DNA of 64,000 nucleotides from CAZUDI01 sp964618975 (GTDB lineage Bacteria > Desulfobacterota > Desulfomonilia > UBA1062): positions 124,001-188,000 of the forward strand of contig CAZUDI010000001.1 of NCBI GenBank assembly GCA_964618975.1, read 5' to 3'. A model generated the notes under the pieces. That model had not been told where the DNA came from and did no database searches. It saw nothing but the letters and a program-made list of their open reading frames with translations. Positions 1 through 9,781 of the stretch are shown here, piece after piece. Made by a program: the position numbers and the translations under genes. Position 1 is the first letter of the stretch. Every line of letters starts with the position of its first letter.

Positions 1-1152
1 GATCTCGTCCATAACAATGGCGACGATATCCGCGTCGTACACCTCTTTCTTCTTGTCAGAAATCACCTTGAAGCGGTTGAATACCCGCAGCAGCTCGTCC
101 TCGTTCAGGCGGTAGCCGAGGCTCTCGAGGCGCTTGCTGAGCGCATGTTTGCCGGAGTGTTTGCCGAGCACCAGGTGCGACTTACCGATACCCACCGCCT
201 CGGGTGTCATGATCTCGTAGGTGGAGCGCTCCTTGAGGAAGCCGTCCTGGTGGATGCCGGCCTCGTGGGCGAAGGCGTTGGCCCCCACGATGGCCTTGTT
301 GGGCTGCACCGAAATGCCGGTGATATGCGCGACCAGGCGGCTGGTGGGATAGATCTGGGTAGTGTCGATCCCGGTGAAGAAGTCGTAGATGTCCCTGCGC
401 ACATTGAGGATCATGACGATCTCTTCCAGCGAGGTGTTACCGGCGCGCTCCCCGATCCCGTTGATGGTACACTCCACCTGCCGGGCGCCGGCCACCACGG
501 CGGCCAGCGAATTGCCCGTGGCCAGCCCCAGGTCGTTGTGGCAGTGCACCGCAATGGTCACGCCCTCGATACCTTGCACGTGCCCTTTCAGATAGGCGAT
601 GAGCTCGGAGAACTCCTGCGGGTTGGTGTACCCCACGGTATCGGGCACGTTGATGGTGTCGGCACCCGCGGCGATGGCCGTGCTGAAGACCTCCGCCAGA
701 AAGCCTCGGTCGGAGCGTGTAGCATCCTCGGCCGAGAACTCCACCGAAGGCGCCAACCCACGGCAGGTCCGGACGGCCTCTTCCACGGAAGACAGCACCT
801 CCTGCTTGGACATGCGCAACTTGTACTGGAGGTGGATGTCCGAAGTGGCGATGAAGGTATGCAGACCCGGACGGCGGGCCTCCCGGACCGCCTCCCAGGC
901 CCGCTGGATGTCCTCGGGCCGGGTGCGGCAGAGCCCCACCACGATGGAGTTCTGCACGCTGTCGGCCACGGCCTGCACGGCATCGAAGTCTCCCGGCGAG
1001 GAGATGGGGAAGCCGGCCTCGATCTTGTCGACCCCGAGCAGCTCCAGCTGCTTGGCCACCAGGACCTTCTCGTGCACATCCATGCTGGCCCCGGGCGACT
1101 GTTCGCCGTCCCTCAGGGTGGTGTCGAAAATGATGATTCTCTCACTCGACAT
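1..1152 (-). CDS. leuA: 2-isopropylmalate synthase, 3' end beyond window
   Basis: LeuA condenses acetyl-CoA with 2-oxoisovalerate, the first committed step of leucine synthesis. Reading from 1152 leftwards gives 384 codons without a stop, so the C-terminal regulatory domain of this roughly 510-550 residue family lies outside the window. The N-terminus carries the DTTLRDGEQSPGA signature of the HMGL/DRE-TIM family. Further in are the metal-binding HCHND motif and the NGIGERAGNTSLEE stretch typical of isopropylmalate synthases. The ATG at 1150-1152 overlaps the last 11 bases of pssA, so the two genes are probably translationally coupled. It is the last visible gene of the ilvB-ilvN-ilvC-psd-pssA-leuA operon. 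Citramalate synthase is a related alternative, but the operon context favours LeuA. Confidence 0.93.
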   Translation of the reverse strand, partial: MSSERIIIFDTTLRDGEQSPGASMDVHEKVLVAKQLELLGVDKIEAGFPISSPGDFDAVQAVADSVQNSIVVGLCRTRPEDIQRAWEAVREARRPGLHTFIATSDIHLQYKLRMSKQEVLSSVEEAVRTCRGLAPSVEFSAEDATRSDRGFLAEVFSTAIAAGADTINVPDTVGYTNPQEFSELIAYLKGHVQGIEGVTIAVHCHNDLGLATGNSLAAVVAGARQVECTINGIGERAGNTSLEEIVMILNVRRDIYDFFTGIDTTQIYPTSRLVAHITGISVQPNKAIVGANAFAHEAGIHQDGFLKERSTYEIMTPEAVGIGKSHLVLGKHSGKHALSKRLESLGYRLNEDELLRVFNRFKVISDKKKEVYDADIVAIVMDEI

Positions 1153-1897
1153 GGCGTTTCTCTTCCAGGGCCTGTCTGTCCCGTGTCTTGCTCCGGACCC
1201 GTCGGACCAGATCCCTGAGCGTCCCGCCGATCACAAAGGTCATTGCCATGACGAAAATCATGATCTCGGGGGCCGAGGCCACGACCACCAGCAGGAGCAA
1301 CCCGGCCACCAGCAACTGGAAGGGATGGGCCCGGATGTAGTCGATGTGTTTGAAGCTCGGGAAGCTGATCGTACTCACCATCATGTAGGAGAGCCCGTAG
1401 ACCCCGATGAGCAGCGGCACCGGGGGGATCTCCCCCAGTTCACGGCCCAGCAGCACCACGCTGGCCACCGTGGCGGCCGCCACCGGGATGGGCAGCCCGG
1501 TGAAGCTGCTCAGGTTGCCCGAGGTGTCGCTGTTGAAACGCGCCAATCTCAGGGCGCCGCAGGCCACGAACAGGAAACAGGCCAGGAAGCCGATCCGGCC
1601 GTAGGCGCTAAACTTCCACAGGTAAGCCAGGATGGCCGGCGAAACGCCGAAGGAAATGACGTCCGAGAGGGAGTCGTACTCCTTGCCAAAGGCCGAGGTG
1701 GTGTTGGTGGCCCGCGCCACACGGCCGTCCATCATGTCGATGAGCCCGGCCAGAAGGATCAGGATGGCCGCCGTCTCGAACTCGCCCTTGAGCGAGAAGG
1801 AGATGGAATAAAATCCGAAGAACAGCGCTATGGTAGTGATGAAATTCGGCAGAAATGGTACGGTGCGCTTGCGTCTGTCCCGATTTCTCTTCCTCAT
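1142..1897 (-). CDS. pssA: CDP-diacylglycerol-serine O-phosphatidyltransferase
   Basis: This 251-residue membrane enzyme transfers phosphatidyl from CDP-diacylglycerol to serine, giving phosphatidylserine. The CDP-alcohol phosphatidyltransferase signature DG-x2-AR-x8-G-x3-D-x3-D is complete near residue 60 (DGRVAR followed by G, D and D at the right spacing). Several hydrophobic segments fit an integral membrane enzyme. An in-frame start upstream at 1969 exists, but the ATG at 1897 is chosen because it overlaps the psd stop in an ATGA. It also puts a basic, soluble start (MRKRNRDRRKR) before the first membrane segment. The product feeds psd, encoded just upstream. Confidence 0.92.
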   Translation of the reverse strand: MRKRNRDRRKRTVPFLPNFITTIALFFGFYSISFSLKGEFETAAILILLAGLIDMMDGRVARATNTTSAFGKEYDSLSDVISFGVSPAILAYLWKFSAYGRIGFLACFLFVACGALRLARFNSDTSGNLSSFTGLPIPVAAATVASVVLLGRELGEIPPVPLLIGVYGLSYMMVSTISFPSFKHIDYIRAHPFQLLVAGLLLLVVVASAPEIMIFVMAMTFVIGGTLRDLVRRVRSKTRDRQALEEKRHVE

Positions 1898-2507
1898 TTC
1901 TGGACCCTCCCCAGCACGGTCTGCCCGGCAAACACCCGATCGCCCCGCTGGGAGAGCACGTTGACCCACTCGGGCACATAGAGCTCCACCAGCGAACCGA
2001 AGCGGATGAGTCCGATGCGTTCGCCCCGCGATACCCGCTGCCCCTTGACCGGCCAGCAGGATATGCGCCTGGCTATCATGCCCGCCACCTGATCCACGCG
2101 GATCACCCCGTAGTCCGTGGAGAGGTAGAGGAGCATGCGTTCGTTGGCCTCGGTCTTCTTCCCTAGGTTGGCCATGTGGAAGGTGCCAGGGCGGTGCTCC
2201 TTGTCCAGCACCTCCCCGCCGATGGGGGCACGGTTCACATGCACATTGAAGACCGACATGAAAATGGAAACCTTGGTGCAGGGGCCCACCCGTTGCTCCT
2301 GGGTACGGCGTACCTCCATCACCCTCCCGTCGGCGGGAGAAAGTACGAGCCCCTTGCCCGAGGGCACCACCCGCACGGGATCACGGAAAAACCAGGTGAC
2401 AAAGGCCGTCGGCGCCCAGGCCAGAACGTTCAGGGGGGTGCGCCTGAGCAGCAGCGAGATGCCGGTTAAGGCCGCGATGAAGGGGAGCCCCTCTTTCCTG
2501 ATCAGCA

Positions 2508-2511
<4 letters not shown>
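1894..2511 (-). CDS. psd: phosphatidylserine decarboxylase, short archaeal/type II-like form
   Basis: Psd decarboxylates phosphatidylserine to phosphatidylethanolamine. The protein has 205 residues, much shorter than the roughly 320-residue E. coli enzyme and typical of the short Psd form found next to pssA. The self-cleavage site that generates the pyruvoyl group is visible as RFGS near residue 173. Conserved stretches SPADGRV and FNVHVNRAP are present, and a hydrophobic N-terminal segment should anchor it to the membrane. It overlaps ilvC by 4 bp and pssA by 4 bp (ATGA at both ends). With pssA it forms the complete PE branch from CDP-diacylglycerol, inside an amino acid operon. Confidence 0.93.
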
Positions 2512-3520
<1,009 letters not shown>

Positions 3521-3524
<4 letters not shown>

Positions 3525-4021
3525 TCGATTACCTTTCTCCTTCCGTGCATTTCTCTTTCCATGACGATGGTCCCCGTACGGACGAAATCGATGATCCCCA
3601 GGGGGGTGAGGATGTCGATGAAGCCCTGGAGCTTGTCCTTGTCGCCGGTCAGGGCCAGGGTATAGGACTTGGGTGAGACATCCACCACCTTGGCGCGGAA
3701 GATGTCGGCGATGCGCAGCACCTCGGCGCGGCTTTCCGACAGCGCCTTGACCTTGACCATGATCATCTCGCGCTCGACAAATTCCCGGGAGCGGTAATCC
3801 ACCACCTTGAGGACATTGACGAGCTTGTTGAGCTGCTTCTGGATCTGTTCGAGCACCTGTTCGTCGCCATTGGTGGTGATCACCATTTTGGACATCCGGG
3901 GATTCAGGGTGGGGGCCACCGAGAGGGATTCGATATTGAATCCCCGACCGGAAAACAGACCAACCACCCGGGAGAGCACTCCGGCCTCGTTGTCCACCAG
4001 TATGGATAGCACCTTTCTCAT
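3521..4021 (-). CDS. ilvN: acetolactate synthase small (regulatory) subunit
   Basis: This is the regulatory subunit of acetohydroxyacid synthase, which confers valine feedback control. The 166-residue protein starts with MRKVLSILVDNEAGVL, the beginning of an N-terminal ACT domain, and has the usual small-subunit C-terminal domain. The ATG at 4021 is preferred over an in-frame start about 60 bases upstream. It gives the canonical family N-terminus and sits 7 bp after the ilvB stop, whereas the longer form would run into ilvB. The stop overlaps the ilvC start (ATGA). Confidence 0.95.
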
Positions 4022-4028
4022 CCTCACC

Positions 4029-5726
4029 TCACACCAGGAGCATGTTGTTGATGGGGGCCCCGGCCGGAACCATGGGGTACACATCCTCTTCCGGTTCGAT
4101 ATGGAAGTCCACGAAGACCGGGCCCGGGGTACCGAGGGCCTGCTCGATCGCCCCGGTCACTTCGTCCGGTTTTGTGACACGGATTCCGGCGGCCCCATAG
4201 GCCTGGGCGAGCCTGACAAAATCCGGGGACACCTCCAGCGAGGTATGGGAATAACGCTTCTTGTAGAAAAGAGCCTGCCACTGGCGCACCATGCCGAGAT
4301 ACCCGTTGTTGAGAATCATGACCTTGACGGGCAGGCAGTACTGCACCGCGGTGGTGAGCTCCTGGATGTTCATCTGGATGGAGCCATCGCCGGCGATGTC
4401 GATGACCGTGCGCCCGGGATAGGCCACCTGGGCCCCGATGGCGGCGGGGAACCCATATCCCATAGTGCCGAGCCCCCCCGAGGTCAGCAGCTGCCGGGGC
4501 TCGGTGAAGCGGTAGAACTGGGCGGTCCACATCTGGTTCTGCCCCACCTCGGTGGATACGATGGTGTCAGCCGGGGTGAGGCGGTCGAGCTCCTCGATCA
4601 CATACTGGGGCTTGATACCCTTGCCACAGTTGTACTTGAGCGGCTGCTCCCTCTTCCAGGTCCGGATGCTCGCCAGCCAGGGGACCAGCCGTTCGTGAAG
4701 CTCACCGAGTTCGTCGCTCCGATCGCGGATGAGGTTCAGGATCTCGGTGAGCACCACCCGGCAGTCCCCCACCACGGGCAGGTCCACCTTGAGGTTCTTG
4801 CTGATAGAGGTGGGATCGATATCGATGTGGATGATCTTGGCCTTGGGGGCGAATTCATCGATCTTGCCGGTGACGCGGTCATCGAAACGCGATCCGATGG
4901 CCACCAGGCAATCCGTATCCGTGACCGCCATATTGGCGCAGTAGGTTCCGTGCATGCCCAGCATGCCCAACGCAAGGGGGTCCCCGGCCGCGATCGATCC
5001 AAGCCCCATGAGGGTCGTGGTGACCGGGATCTGTGTCAGGCGCGCCAATTCCCTGAGTTCGGAGGCGGCCCCAGCGTGCACCACCCCGCCCCCGGCATAG
5101 ATCACGGGCCGGCGGCTCTTGAGGATCATGCCGACGATACGCTTGATCTGCCCCAGGTGTCCCTTGTAGGTGGGGCAGTAGCTCTCCAGGTGCACCTCCT
5201 CGGGGTACCTGAAGTTCACATAGGACTTCATGACGTCCTTGGGCAGATCCACCAGGACGGGCCCGGGCCGCCCGGTCTGGGCGATATAGAAGGCCTCCTT
5301 TACTACGCGGGGCAGGTCGTCCACGTTCTTGACGAGGTAGTTATGCTTGGTGCAGGGCCGGGTGATGCCGACGATATCCGCCTCCTGGAAGGCGTCGTTG
5401 CCGATGAGATTGGTGGAAACCTGCCCGGTAAAGACCACCAGCGGCACCGAATCCATGTAGGCCGTGGCGATTCCGGTAACTGTATTGGTAGCCCCCGGAC
5501 CCGAGGTCACCAGGCACACCCCCACCTTCCCGCTAGCGCGGGCATAGCCGTCGGCGGCATGCACCGCCCCCTGCTCGTGCCTTGTGAGCACAAAACCGAT
5601 ATCGTCCACATCCATCAGGACATCGAAGATATCGAGCACCGCTCCTCCGGGATAACCGAAGATATGCCTGACTTCCTCACACCTGAGGGCCTCGATGAGC
5701 GCACTGGCCCCTGTCATTCTCCGCAT
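4029..5726 (-). CDS. ilvB: acetolactate synthase large (catalytic) subunit
   Basis: This thiamine-diphosphate enzyme makes 2-acetolactate or 2-aceto-2-hydroxybutyrate. At 565 residues it has normal length and domain order (Pyr, central FAD-binding fold, PP). The catalytic glutamate lies in RHEQGAVHAADGYARASG near residue 50. The ThDP/Mg motif starts at GDGSIQMN and ends in LNNGYLGMVRQWQ. A purine-rich GGGAGA ribosome-binding site precedes the ATG at 5726. It is the first biosynthetic gene of the operon, 22 bp downstream of a small DUF465 gene. Confidence 0.96.
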   Translation of the reverse strand: MRRMTGASALIEALRCEEVRHIFGYPGGAVLDIFDVLMDVDDIGFVLTRHEQGAVHAADGYARASGKVGVCLVTSGPGATNTVTGIATAYMDSVPLVVFTGQVSTNLIGNDAFQEADIVGITRPCTKHNYLVKNVDDLPRVVKEAFYIAQTGRPGPVLVDLPKDVMKSYVNFRYPEEVHLESYCPTYKGHLGQIKRIVGMILKSRRPVIYAGGGVVHAGAASELRELARLTQIPVTTTLMGLGSIAAGDPLALGMLGMHGTYCANMAVTDTDCLVAIGSRFDDRVTGKIDEFAPKAKIIHIDIDPTSISKNLKVDLPVVGDCRVVLTEILNLIRDRSDELGELHERLVPWLASIRTWKREQPLKYNCGKGIKPQYVIEELDRLTPADTIVSTEVGQNQMWTAQFYRFTEPRQLLTSGGLGTMGYGFPAAIGAQVAYPGRTVIDIAGDGSIQMNIQELTTAVQYCLPVKVMILNNGYLGMVRQWQALFYKKRYSHTSLEVSPDFVRLAQAYGAAGIRVTKPDEVTGAIEQALGTPGPVFVDFHIEPEEDVYPMVPAGAPINNMLLV

Positions 5727-5748
5727 AGGGTCTCCCTGCGCTGCCGCT

Positions 5749-5973
5749 TTAAGCGCTTCGATAGGTCTTCAGTATCTCTTCTATGCGGTCCTTGCCTGCC
5801 AGCTTGAGCTTCTGGATCTGTTTCTTGAGCAACTCGTCCTCGGTGCTGAGATAATTGCGCCTGTTGAACTGCTCGAGCCGCTTTTCCAGATCCAGGTGCT
5901 CGTCCCAGAGCCTTTTGAGCTCCTGATTGTGGGGGACATATTTTCTGATCAGTTGCAAATCTTTTTCTTCCAT
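5749..5973 (-). CDS. DUF465 / YdcH-like small helical protein
   Basis: This is a 74-residue, highly charged, probably all-helical protein. The segment KYVPHNQELKRLWDEHLDLE and the following QFNRRNYLSTEDELLKKQIQKLKL match the DUF465 (YdcH) pattern of short two-helix proteins. It contains no cysteines and no membrane segment. The family's biochemical role is unknown. It lies between the operon promoter and ilvB with only 22 bp before ilvB, so it is probably co-transcribed with the branched-chain amino acid genes. A regulatory or RNA/protein-binding role would be a guess. Confidence 0.85.
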   Translation of the reverse strand: MEEKDLQLIRKYVPHNQELKRLWDEHLDLEKRLEQFNRRNYLSTEDELLKKQIQKLKLAGKDRIEEILKTYRSA

Positions 5974-6011
5974 CGTTCCTTAAACCTCACCATAAGCATC
6001 AGTAGGCAAGC

Positions 6012-6040
6012 AATAGACCACATCTGCCAGGTCATGTCAA
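6012..6040 (-). promoter_or_regulatory. sigma-70-type promoter of the ilv-psd-pssA-leu operon
   Basis: On the minus strand TTGACA (6035-6040 on plus as TGTCAA) is followed after exactly 17 bp by TCTATT (6012-6017). That places transcription start near 6005 and leaves only about 30 nt of leader before the DUF465 gene. So short a leader leaves no room for a leader-peptide attenuator or T-box. Assignment is by consensus match only. Confidence 0.6.
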
Positions 6041-6209
6041 CACTGTGAAAACCGCGGTGTATCCGGATTCTACAGCGGCATGTACCGCCTTGTGATCCTC
6101 CTGCCCGGGGCCGTCCGTAGATCCGAATACGACTCCCCTGTCCTCGACTGTCAAGCCCATCCCAGGATCTACCGAAGAGTACGGCACACCTAGATACAGG
6201 GAACCCACG

Positions 6210-7448
6210 ATGGATGTATTCATGGCACGCCAGCCGATCTTCGACGCCCACAAGGAGATCTATGCCTATGAGCTGCTCTTCAGGGGCTCGATAGACAACA
6301 TATTCCCGGACATCGACGGCGAATGCGCCACCTCGCGCCTGCTCAGCAACACCTTCTTCACCGCGGACATCGAAAAGATCACCGACGGCAAGCACGCCTT
6401 CATCAATTTCACCCACGAACTGCTCATACGCGGGATCCCCCTCATGTTCCCACCCGAGATCACCACGGTGGAGGTGCTCGAGGACGTACGTGTGGACGCC
6501 GCGCTGCTGGAAAGCCTCACGGCCATCGCCTCTCAGGGCTACTGCATCGCCCTGGACGACTTCCAGTATACCCCGGAGATGGAGCCGCTGATCACGCTGT
6601 GCGACATCATCAAGGTGGATTTCAGACTCAGCAGTCCCGCGGAGATCCTTGGTATGGTGGAGCGCTTCCGGGCGTCCGGCATCCGGCTGCTGGCCGAAAA
6701 GGTGGAGACCGACGAGGAGTTCCGTCAGGCCCTATCCATGGGGTTCACCTACTTCCAGGGCTATTTCTTCAGCCGGCCCCAGGTGATGAAAGAACGCGAC
6801 ATCCCCACCCTGCAGGTCAACCTGCTGCAGATCATGTCGGAGACCGGCGGCAGGGACTTCAGCGTACCGCGCCTGAGTTCCCTCATCGAACGGGACGTCG
6901 GGGTCTCCTACAAACTCCTGCGCTATATGAACTCGCCCTACTACCGCCGCGTCTGCGAGATCACCTCCATCAGACACGCCATCGTCATGCTGGGCGAGAC
7001 CGGCATCAAACGCTTCCTCTCGGTGATCGTCCTCGCAGAGCTCAGCCAGGACAAACCGGACGAACTGCTCAGGACGTCCCTGATCCGGGCCAAGCTGTGC
7101 GAAAGCCTCGCCGGGAGGGGGACCTTCCGCCCCAACCCCTCCGAGCTCTTCACCACCGGGCTCTTCTCGCTCATCGATGCCATCCTGGACGACCATATGC
7201 CCTCCATCATGCAGAAGCTCCCGCTCTCCCCGAACATCAAGCGCACCCTCCTGGGACGGGCGACGCCCTTAAGCGCCTACCTCGAGCTGGCCGTCAGTTA
7301 CGAGAGGGGGTGCTGGGAAGAGGCCACCCGCTACGCCATAAGACTGGACATCCCCCCCGGTCATCTGCCCGCACTCTACCTCGACGCCCTGGAATGGGCC
7401 GATGGCCTCTTCAGGGAGGAGCTCCCCTCCTGGAAGGCCCGGGCATAG
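6210..7448 (+). CDS. EAL-HDOD (YuxH-type) signalling protein
   Basis: This 412-residue cytoplasmic protein has an N-terminal EAL-like domain (about residues 1-205) and a C-terminal HDOD domain (about 205-400). The start MARQPIFDAHKEIYAYELLFR is the classic opening of this family. The EAL signature is degenerate here (ELL), and several metal ligands of active c-di-GMP phosphodiesterases are not apparent. Catalytic activity is therefore unlikely and a binding or scaffold role more likely. The HDOD half has the expected VSYKLLRYMNSPYY stretch. It is transcribed divergently from the ilv operon, with about 236 bp between. Confidence 0.9.
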   Translation: MDVFMARQPIFDAHKEIYAYELLFRGSIDNIFPDIDGECATSRLLSNTFFTADIEKITDGKHAFINFTHELLIRGIPLMFPPEITTVEVLEDVRVDAALLESLTAIASQGYCIALDDFQYTPEMEPLITLCDIIKVDFRLSSPAEILGMVERFRASGIRLLAEKVETDEEFRQALSMGFTYFQGYFFSRPQVMKERDIPTLQVNLLQIMSETGGRDFSVPRLSSLIERDVGVSYKLLRYMNSPYYRRVCEITSIRHAIVMLGETGIKRFLSVIVLAELSQDKPDELLRTSLIRAKLCESLAGRGTFRPNPSELFTTGLFSLIDAILDDHMPSIMQKLPLSPNIKRTLLGRATPLSAYLELAVSYERGCWEEATRYAIRLDIPPGHLPALYLDALEWADGLFREELPSWKARA

Positions 7449-7867
7449 CCCCCAGGGCGATCATGGGGATAAACCCCGGGGCAAGCCCATGCCTGTAAAT
7501 GGTTTTATGACTTCAATCGCTACGGGCCTGATTCCCCGCCGCTGGCGTCTTGAAAAGGGGCCCAGGGCCAGACCCGGGATTCACATCCATGCGGTATGCA
7601 ATGAGTACCGCCACGTTCCCCTGCCCTTCCCCTGCTGTCAGTCCCCCGGGGTACCCTTGGTGCAGCACACCCCGTGATCCGGAAAGACATGCATGAAGGG
7701 TATGCTGAAGGAAGCGAACGGCTGAAGATTTTCTTTGGTCGTATACGGCCCATAGGCTTATCAGGTCTTGAAACCGTGTAAAAGTGCACGGATAATGCGG
7801 CACATCGGCGGGGAGGCCCTCTCGAGAACGAACGCCCCCGCACCCCCATACGGGGTACAGGGGTGGG
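7449..7867. other. 419-bp gene-free stretch with repeat copies
   Basis: No credible coding region is seen. The left third holds a REP-family repeat in two opposing pieces (7458-7592). The right part has unstructured sequence. It ends in CACCCC / GGGGTG arms at 7841-7846 and 7860-7865, which could form a weak terminator just beyond the stop of the minus-strand gene ending at 7868. Confidence 0.5.
7458..7592 (-). repeat. REP-family repeat, head-to-head composite
   Basis: A short plus-oriented head (AAACCCCGGGGCAAGCCC, 7473-7490) is followed by a fuller minus-oriented copy. Read on the minus strand, the latter shows the GGATGTGAATCCCGGG head, the CGCCAGCGGCGGGGAAT core and a GCGATTGAAG tail. 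The sequence matches the family seen at 44.75, 51.9 and 55.2 kb. Confidence 0.6.
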
Positions 7868-8251
7868 TCACTGACGACCGAGCCTCTCCGTGAGGTCCTG
7901 GGTGATGTCCCGGGCCTTCTCGAGGGCCTCCTCGCATTCGCGGCCCAGCTTCTGCGGGAGATTTTCCCCGGTCTGCTCCTTGTGGCCCTCATCCCGCCGC
8001 TGTTCGATACCGCGCCTGGCAAGCTCCTTGGCGATATCCGGGTGGGAGAGGTAGTCCATCATGTCCCAGTCACGCACGTCCACATAGATCTTGTCCAGGC
8101 CGAAGTAGGGCTTCTCGATCCAGAAGAGGCTCTTCTCGGCGCGGATGACCGTGTGGGTGCCGCAAAACCAGATACAGATGCCGATCAGCGCCAGCAGGAT
8201 CACCAGCGGCAGGAAGGCCCTGCCGCGCCTGTTCATGATATTTGCCTCCAT
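7868..8251 (-). CDS. hypothetical single-pass membrane protein
   Basis: The family is not recognised. The protein has about 127 residues: a short basic N-terminus (MNRRGR), one hydrophobic segment (AFLPLVILLALIGICIWFC) and a 90-residue hydrophilic, charged tail predicted to be partly helical. Two starts are possible. ATG 8251 has GGAGG 5 bases upstream. ATG 8236 has GGAGG 8 bases upstream and would give a 122-residue protein. It stands alone between the thiolase gene and the EAL/HDOD gene. The codon pattern (G/C at third positions) agrees with a real gene. Confidence 0.65.
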   Translation of the reverse strand: MEANIMNRRGRAFLPLVILLALIGICIWFCGTHTVIRAEKSLFWIEKPYFGLDKIYVDVRDWDMMDYLSHPDIAKELARRGIEQRRDEGHKEQTGENLPQKLGRECEEALEKARDITQDLTERLGRQ

Positions 8252-8450
8252 CGCGTCCTCCCGGGGCCAAGCGCCTCTGCAAGCCTGGCGTACCCCCCCC
8301 TGACCTATATAATACATCCTTATGCATTGCGCCACTGCGATCATGGGAACAACAGGGTTGCTCCCAAGTCAGGTCCCAGATGGGCGCCACATCAGGCACA
8401 CGCGGCAGTTCCGCTCACGCACATGGCCAAAGGGGTGGGAACTAAGGGGT

Positions 8451-8480
8451 CGGGCCCGAGGGGGTATGCCCTCGGGCCCG
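8451..8480 (-). terminator. hairpin downstream of thiolase gene
   Basis: CGGGCCCGAG (8451-8460) and CTCGGGCCCG (8471-8480) form a perfect 10-bp stem with a 10-nt loop, 15 bp after the thiolase stop. There is no T-run, so termination strength is uncertain. Confidence 0.55.
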
Positions 8481-8494
8481 GGTATCTTAACTCA

Positions 8495-9676
8495 TTACTT
8501 GTTGACGTTCTGGAAGAGGATGGCGTTGCCGTTGCCGAAGGCCCCGCACAGCATAGCGGCCCCGTACTTGGCGTCCTTGCGGTCGGTCTTCATGATGTTG
8601 TTGAGCGTCACGATGATGCGCGCGCCGGACTCTCCCAGCGGATGGCCGATGGCCAGGGCCCCGCCCCAGATGTTCACGTTGTCGAAGGGGGCGTTCTCGG
8701 CGATGCCCAGTTCGCGCAGACAGGCCAGCCCCTGGCTGCCGAAGGCCTCGTTGAGCTCCCAGACATCGATATCTTTCACGCTCAGGCCGGTCTGCTGCAT
8801 GAGTCTCTTGGCAGCCGGAACCGGGGCCATGCCCATCAGGGTGGGGTCGCAGGCACCCATGGCGCCAGAGACGTACTTGAGGTGATACTTGAGCCCGAGT
8901 TTGTCGGCCTTGCTGCGCTCCATGAGCAGCAACGCCGCACCGCCGGCGGTCAGCGGCGAGGATGTCGCCGCGGTCACCACACCGTTTTCGGGATCGAAGG
9001 CCGGGGTCATGCTGGCCATCTTTTCCATGGAGATGTCGTTGCGGATCCACTGATCGCGGTCCACCATGAACTTGGTGCCGTCGTCCTTCTCGCCTTCCAC
9101 GGGCACGATCTCTTGCTTGAACTTGCCGGCCTCGGTGGCTTCATAGGCCTTCTTGTGGCTCCAGAAGGCCATGTTTTCCTGATCCACGCGGCTGATCTTG
9201 TAGAGCTTGGCCACCTTCTCGGCCGTGGCGCCCATGGGGATCTCGGCCGGGTTATAGCGCGAGAACATCAGGGGCGAGAAGTCGAAGTTCATGGCCATGG
9301 GCACCTTCTGCATGTCCTCGACGCCGCTGGCAAGGTACACATCGCCCTCGCCGCACATGATGGCCCGGGCAGCGTGCTCCACGGCGGCCATGCCCGAAGG
9401 ACACTGCATGGTCAGCGTATTGCTGGGCACGCAGTCCGGGAAACCGCCGGCCAGCCAGGCGACGCGGCCGATATCGTTCTGCATGCCGGTGATGTTGGCG
9501 CACCCGCAGAAGACCGCCGCCAGTTCCTCGGGTTTGACCTGGGGGTTACGCTCGAAGATCGCCTTGTAGCAGGCGATGAGCAGCTCTTCGGGCCTCACGT
9601 TGCGGAACCAGCCCTTCTCGGCATGGGCCCTGGCATTGGCGGTTCTGACCGCATCCACAATGACACATTCCTTCAT
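8495..9676 (-). CDS. acetyl-CoA acyltransferase (thiolase)
   Basis: This 393-residue thiolase should cleave 3-ketoacyl-CoA to acetyl-CoA, the last step of beta-oxidation. Visible active-site residues are Cys92 (MQCPSGMAAVE), His345 (GGALAIGHPLGESGAR) and Cys377. The C-terminal loop reads LCGAFGNGN where most thiolases have CxGGGxG, so the oxyanion-loop sequence is unusual although the cysteine is retained. GGAGGG precedes the ATG. It is the most downstream gene of a minus-strand cluster with an acyl-CoA ligase, an SCP2 protein and two acyl-CoA dehydrogenases. FadA-like degradation is favoured over acetoacetyl-CoA synthesis by this context. Confidence 0.93.
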   Translation of the reverse strand: MKECVIVDAVRTANARAHAEKGWFRNVRPEELLIACYKAIFERNPQVKPEELAAVFCGCANITGMQNDIGRVAWLAGGFPDCVPSNTLTMQCPSGMAAVEHAARAIMCGEGDVYLASGVEDMQKVPMAMNFDFSPLMFSRYNPAEIPMGATAEKVAKLYKISRVDQENMAFWSHKKAYEATEAGKFKQEIVPVEGEKDDGTKFMVDRDQWIRNDISMEKMASMTPAFDPENGVVTAATSSPLTAGGAALLLMERSKADKLGLKYHLKYVSGAMGACDPTLMGMAPVPAAKRLMQQTGLSVKDIDVWELNEAFGSQGLACLRELGIAENAPFDNVNIWGGALAIGHPLGESGARIIVTLNNIMKTDRKDAKYGAAMLCGAFGNGNAILFQNVNK

Positions 9677-9781
9677 ATAATACCCTCCTTATTTGGTTGC
9701 GTGGCAGCTTTTAAGCATCAATCTCACACTGGAAAATGAATGTCAATTCATATTCTCTTCAATAATTTTAGCTGGATTGCA

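Noticed and set aside
3807..5807. 666-codon open frame on the plus strand opposite ilvB/ilvN
   Set aside because: It lies exactly antisense to a gene with all catalytic motifs. Its composition (His, Gly, Asp rich) is that of a shadow frame in GC-rich DNA, and no domain is recognisable.
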